9,859 nucleotides of DNA from Spirochaetaceae bacterium (GTDB lineage: Bacteria > Spirochaetota > Spirochaetia > SZUA-6 > Fen-1364), in NCBI GenBank assembly GCA_003154555.1, contig PMDT01000083.1, positions 267 through 10,125 on the forward strand, in the 5' to 3' direction. Shown here one piece after another: positions 8,900-9,859 of this stretch (position 1 is its first letter; every line of letters starts with the position of its first letter). The notes beneath the pieces are model-generated. The model was not told where the DNA came from. It was given only the letters and a program-made list of their open reading frames with translations, and did not search any database. The position numbers and the translations under genes are program-made.

Positions 8900-9859
8900 G
8901 CGCGACCTCCGTTGCCCGGCGCGCCGAGAACCGGCGCAGCCGAAGGGCATTGCTGACCACCGACACCGAGCTCAACGACATGGCTGCCGCGGCAAAGATC
9001 GGATTCAGGAATGGCCCGCCGAAGAGGTGAAGGACACCGGCCGCGATGGGGATGCCCAGAACGTTGTAGCAGAATGCCCAGAACAGGTTCTGCCTGATCG
9101 TGCGGATCGTCGCCCGGCTCAGCCTGATGGCCCCTGCCACGTCGGCAAGGTCGCTCCTCATGAGCACGATGTCCGCGGACTCGATGGCGACATCCGTGCC
9201 CGATCCGATGGCGATGCCGATGTCGGCCTGTGCGAGCGCCGCCGCGTCGTTGATGCCGTCCCCGACCATGGCGACTTTTCGGCCCTCCGCCTGGATGCGC
9301 TTGACCGCTTCTGCCTTCTGGTGCGGCAACACACCCGCGAACACACGGTCCACGCCGACCTGCCGCGCGATGGCCTGCGCCGTCTTCTCATTGTCGCCCG
9401 TGATCATCACGACCTCCAGGCCCATGCCGCGGAGCTCCGCAATCGCGCGCGCGCTGCTCTCCTTCGGCACGTCGGCCACCGCGATGACGCCGGCCGCGGC
9501 CTGGTCCACGGCAACGAACATCGGCGTCTTGCCTGCCGCTGCCATCGTTGCCGACGCGGCCAGCAGGCTCCCGAGGCCGATGTTCCGATCTCCCATCAGC
9601 TTCTCGTTGCCCAGGAAAACCGCCTTTCCGTCGATGCGCGCCTCGATTCCAAGACCGGGCAGGGCCTGGAATCGTTCAAGGGGCAGCAGCGTGAGCTTTC
9701 GCCGATCCGCGCTCTGCACGATGGCGTCACCGAGTGGATGCTCCGAGCCCTTTTCCGCGGAGGCGGCAAGCTGGAGCAGGGTTTCTTCCGCCATGCCGTT
9801 CGAAAGCGCGATGTCGGTGACAACCGGCGCGCCTTCCGTGATCGTTCCGGTCTTGTCGA
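8886..9859 (-). CDS. copA: Copper-exporting P-type ATPase, C-terminal part (N-terminus beyond right edge)
   Basis: The gene enters from the right edge and its first complete codon (9855-9857) is the phosphorylated Asp of DKTGTIT. It continues through the nucleotide-binding domain with SEHPLGDAIV (the HP motif), VMITGDN, GDGINDAAAL and AIGSGTDVAIESADIVL. The last membrane helices contain FCYN and MSLSSVSVVSNALRL, matching the YN and MxxSS metal-site residues of P1B-1 Cu(I) exporters. It would pump cuprous ion out of the cytoplasm. About 324 residues are visible; the metal-binding domains, A-domain and CPC-type helix should lie outside. GDGINDAAAL has Ala where most relatives have Pro. The stop (8886-8888) lies inside the csoR start region, so the two form an operon with the pump gene first, presumably CsoR-controlled. 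Confidence 0.93.
   Translation of the reverse strand, partial: DKTGTITEGAPVVTDIALSNGMAEETLLQLAASAEKGSEHPLGDAIVQSADRRKLTLLPLERFQALPGLGIEARIDGKAVFLGNEKLMGDRNIGLGSLLAASATMAAAGKTPMFVAVDQAAAGVIAVADVPKESSARAIAELRGMGLEVVMITGDNEKTAQAIARQVGVDRVFAGVLPHQKAEAVKRIQAEGRKVAMVGDGINDAAALAQADIGIAIGSGTDVAIESADIVLMRSDLADVAGAIRLSRATIRTIRQNLFWAFCYNVLGIPIAAGVLHLFGGPFLNPIFAAAAMSLSSVSVVSNALRLRRFSARRATEVAHGSR

Overview
The window is GC-rich bacterial DNA carrying two unrelated gene modules, a methyltransferase gene between them, and a promoter region at the left end. The best guess at the host is a spirochaete. This rests mainly on the solute-binding protein's signal peptide, which ends in FA-GGSQEAG without a lipobox cysteine, a form I associate with spirochaete binding proteins. 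It is an inference, not a proof.

Left edge (1-363): a minus-strand remnant resembling the C-terminal part of a PotD-type polyamine-binding protein runs off the left end and has no visible N-terminal half. Next comes a gene-free stretch that looks regulatory: an imperfect 14-bp direct repeat with internal dyads (174-210), a 10-bp palindrome (216-225), a near-perfect sigma-54 promoter (299-314) and a perfect 7-bp-arm dyad sitting at the predicted transcription start (324-338).

Transport and signalling module (364-7938, all plus strand): a sugar-type (CUT2/ribose family) binding protein, a strong intrinsic terminator, two paralogous RbsC-like permeases, a single-domain ABC ATPase, a membrane histidine kinase (HAMP-PAS-HisKA-HATPase) and an NtrC-family sigma-54 activator. 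From the first permease onward the genes are 4-15 bp apart or overlap, so they form one transcription unit, possibly with its own sigma-70-like promoter at 1417-1445. The presence of a sigma-54 promoter at the head and a sigma-54 activator at the tail suggests a self-contained circuit: the kinase senses something outside the membrane, phosphorylates the activator, and this drives the binding-protein promoter. The terminator would let the binding protein be made in excess over the membrane parts. The transported substrate cannot be told from sequence alone.

Right end: a class I SAM-dependent methyltransferase of unknown substrate (7984-8586, plus) is followed, convergently, by a copper module on the minus strand: the C-terminal part of a CopA-type Cu(I) P-type ATPase (entering from the right edge exactly at its DKTG phosphorylation motif) overlapping by 14 bp a CsoR-family copper-sensing repressor with an intact Cys-His-Cys site. 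No RNA genes, insertion sequences or CRISPR arrays were seen. No wholly new system is evident; the most notable element is the sigma-54 control region and its apparent feedback with the two-component pair.
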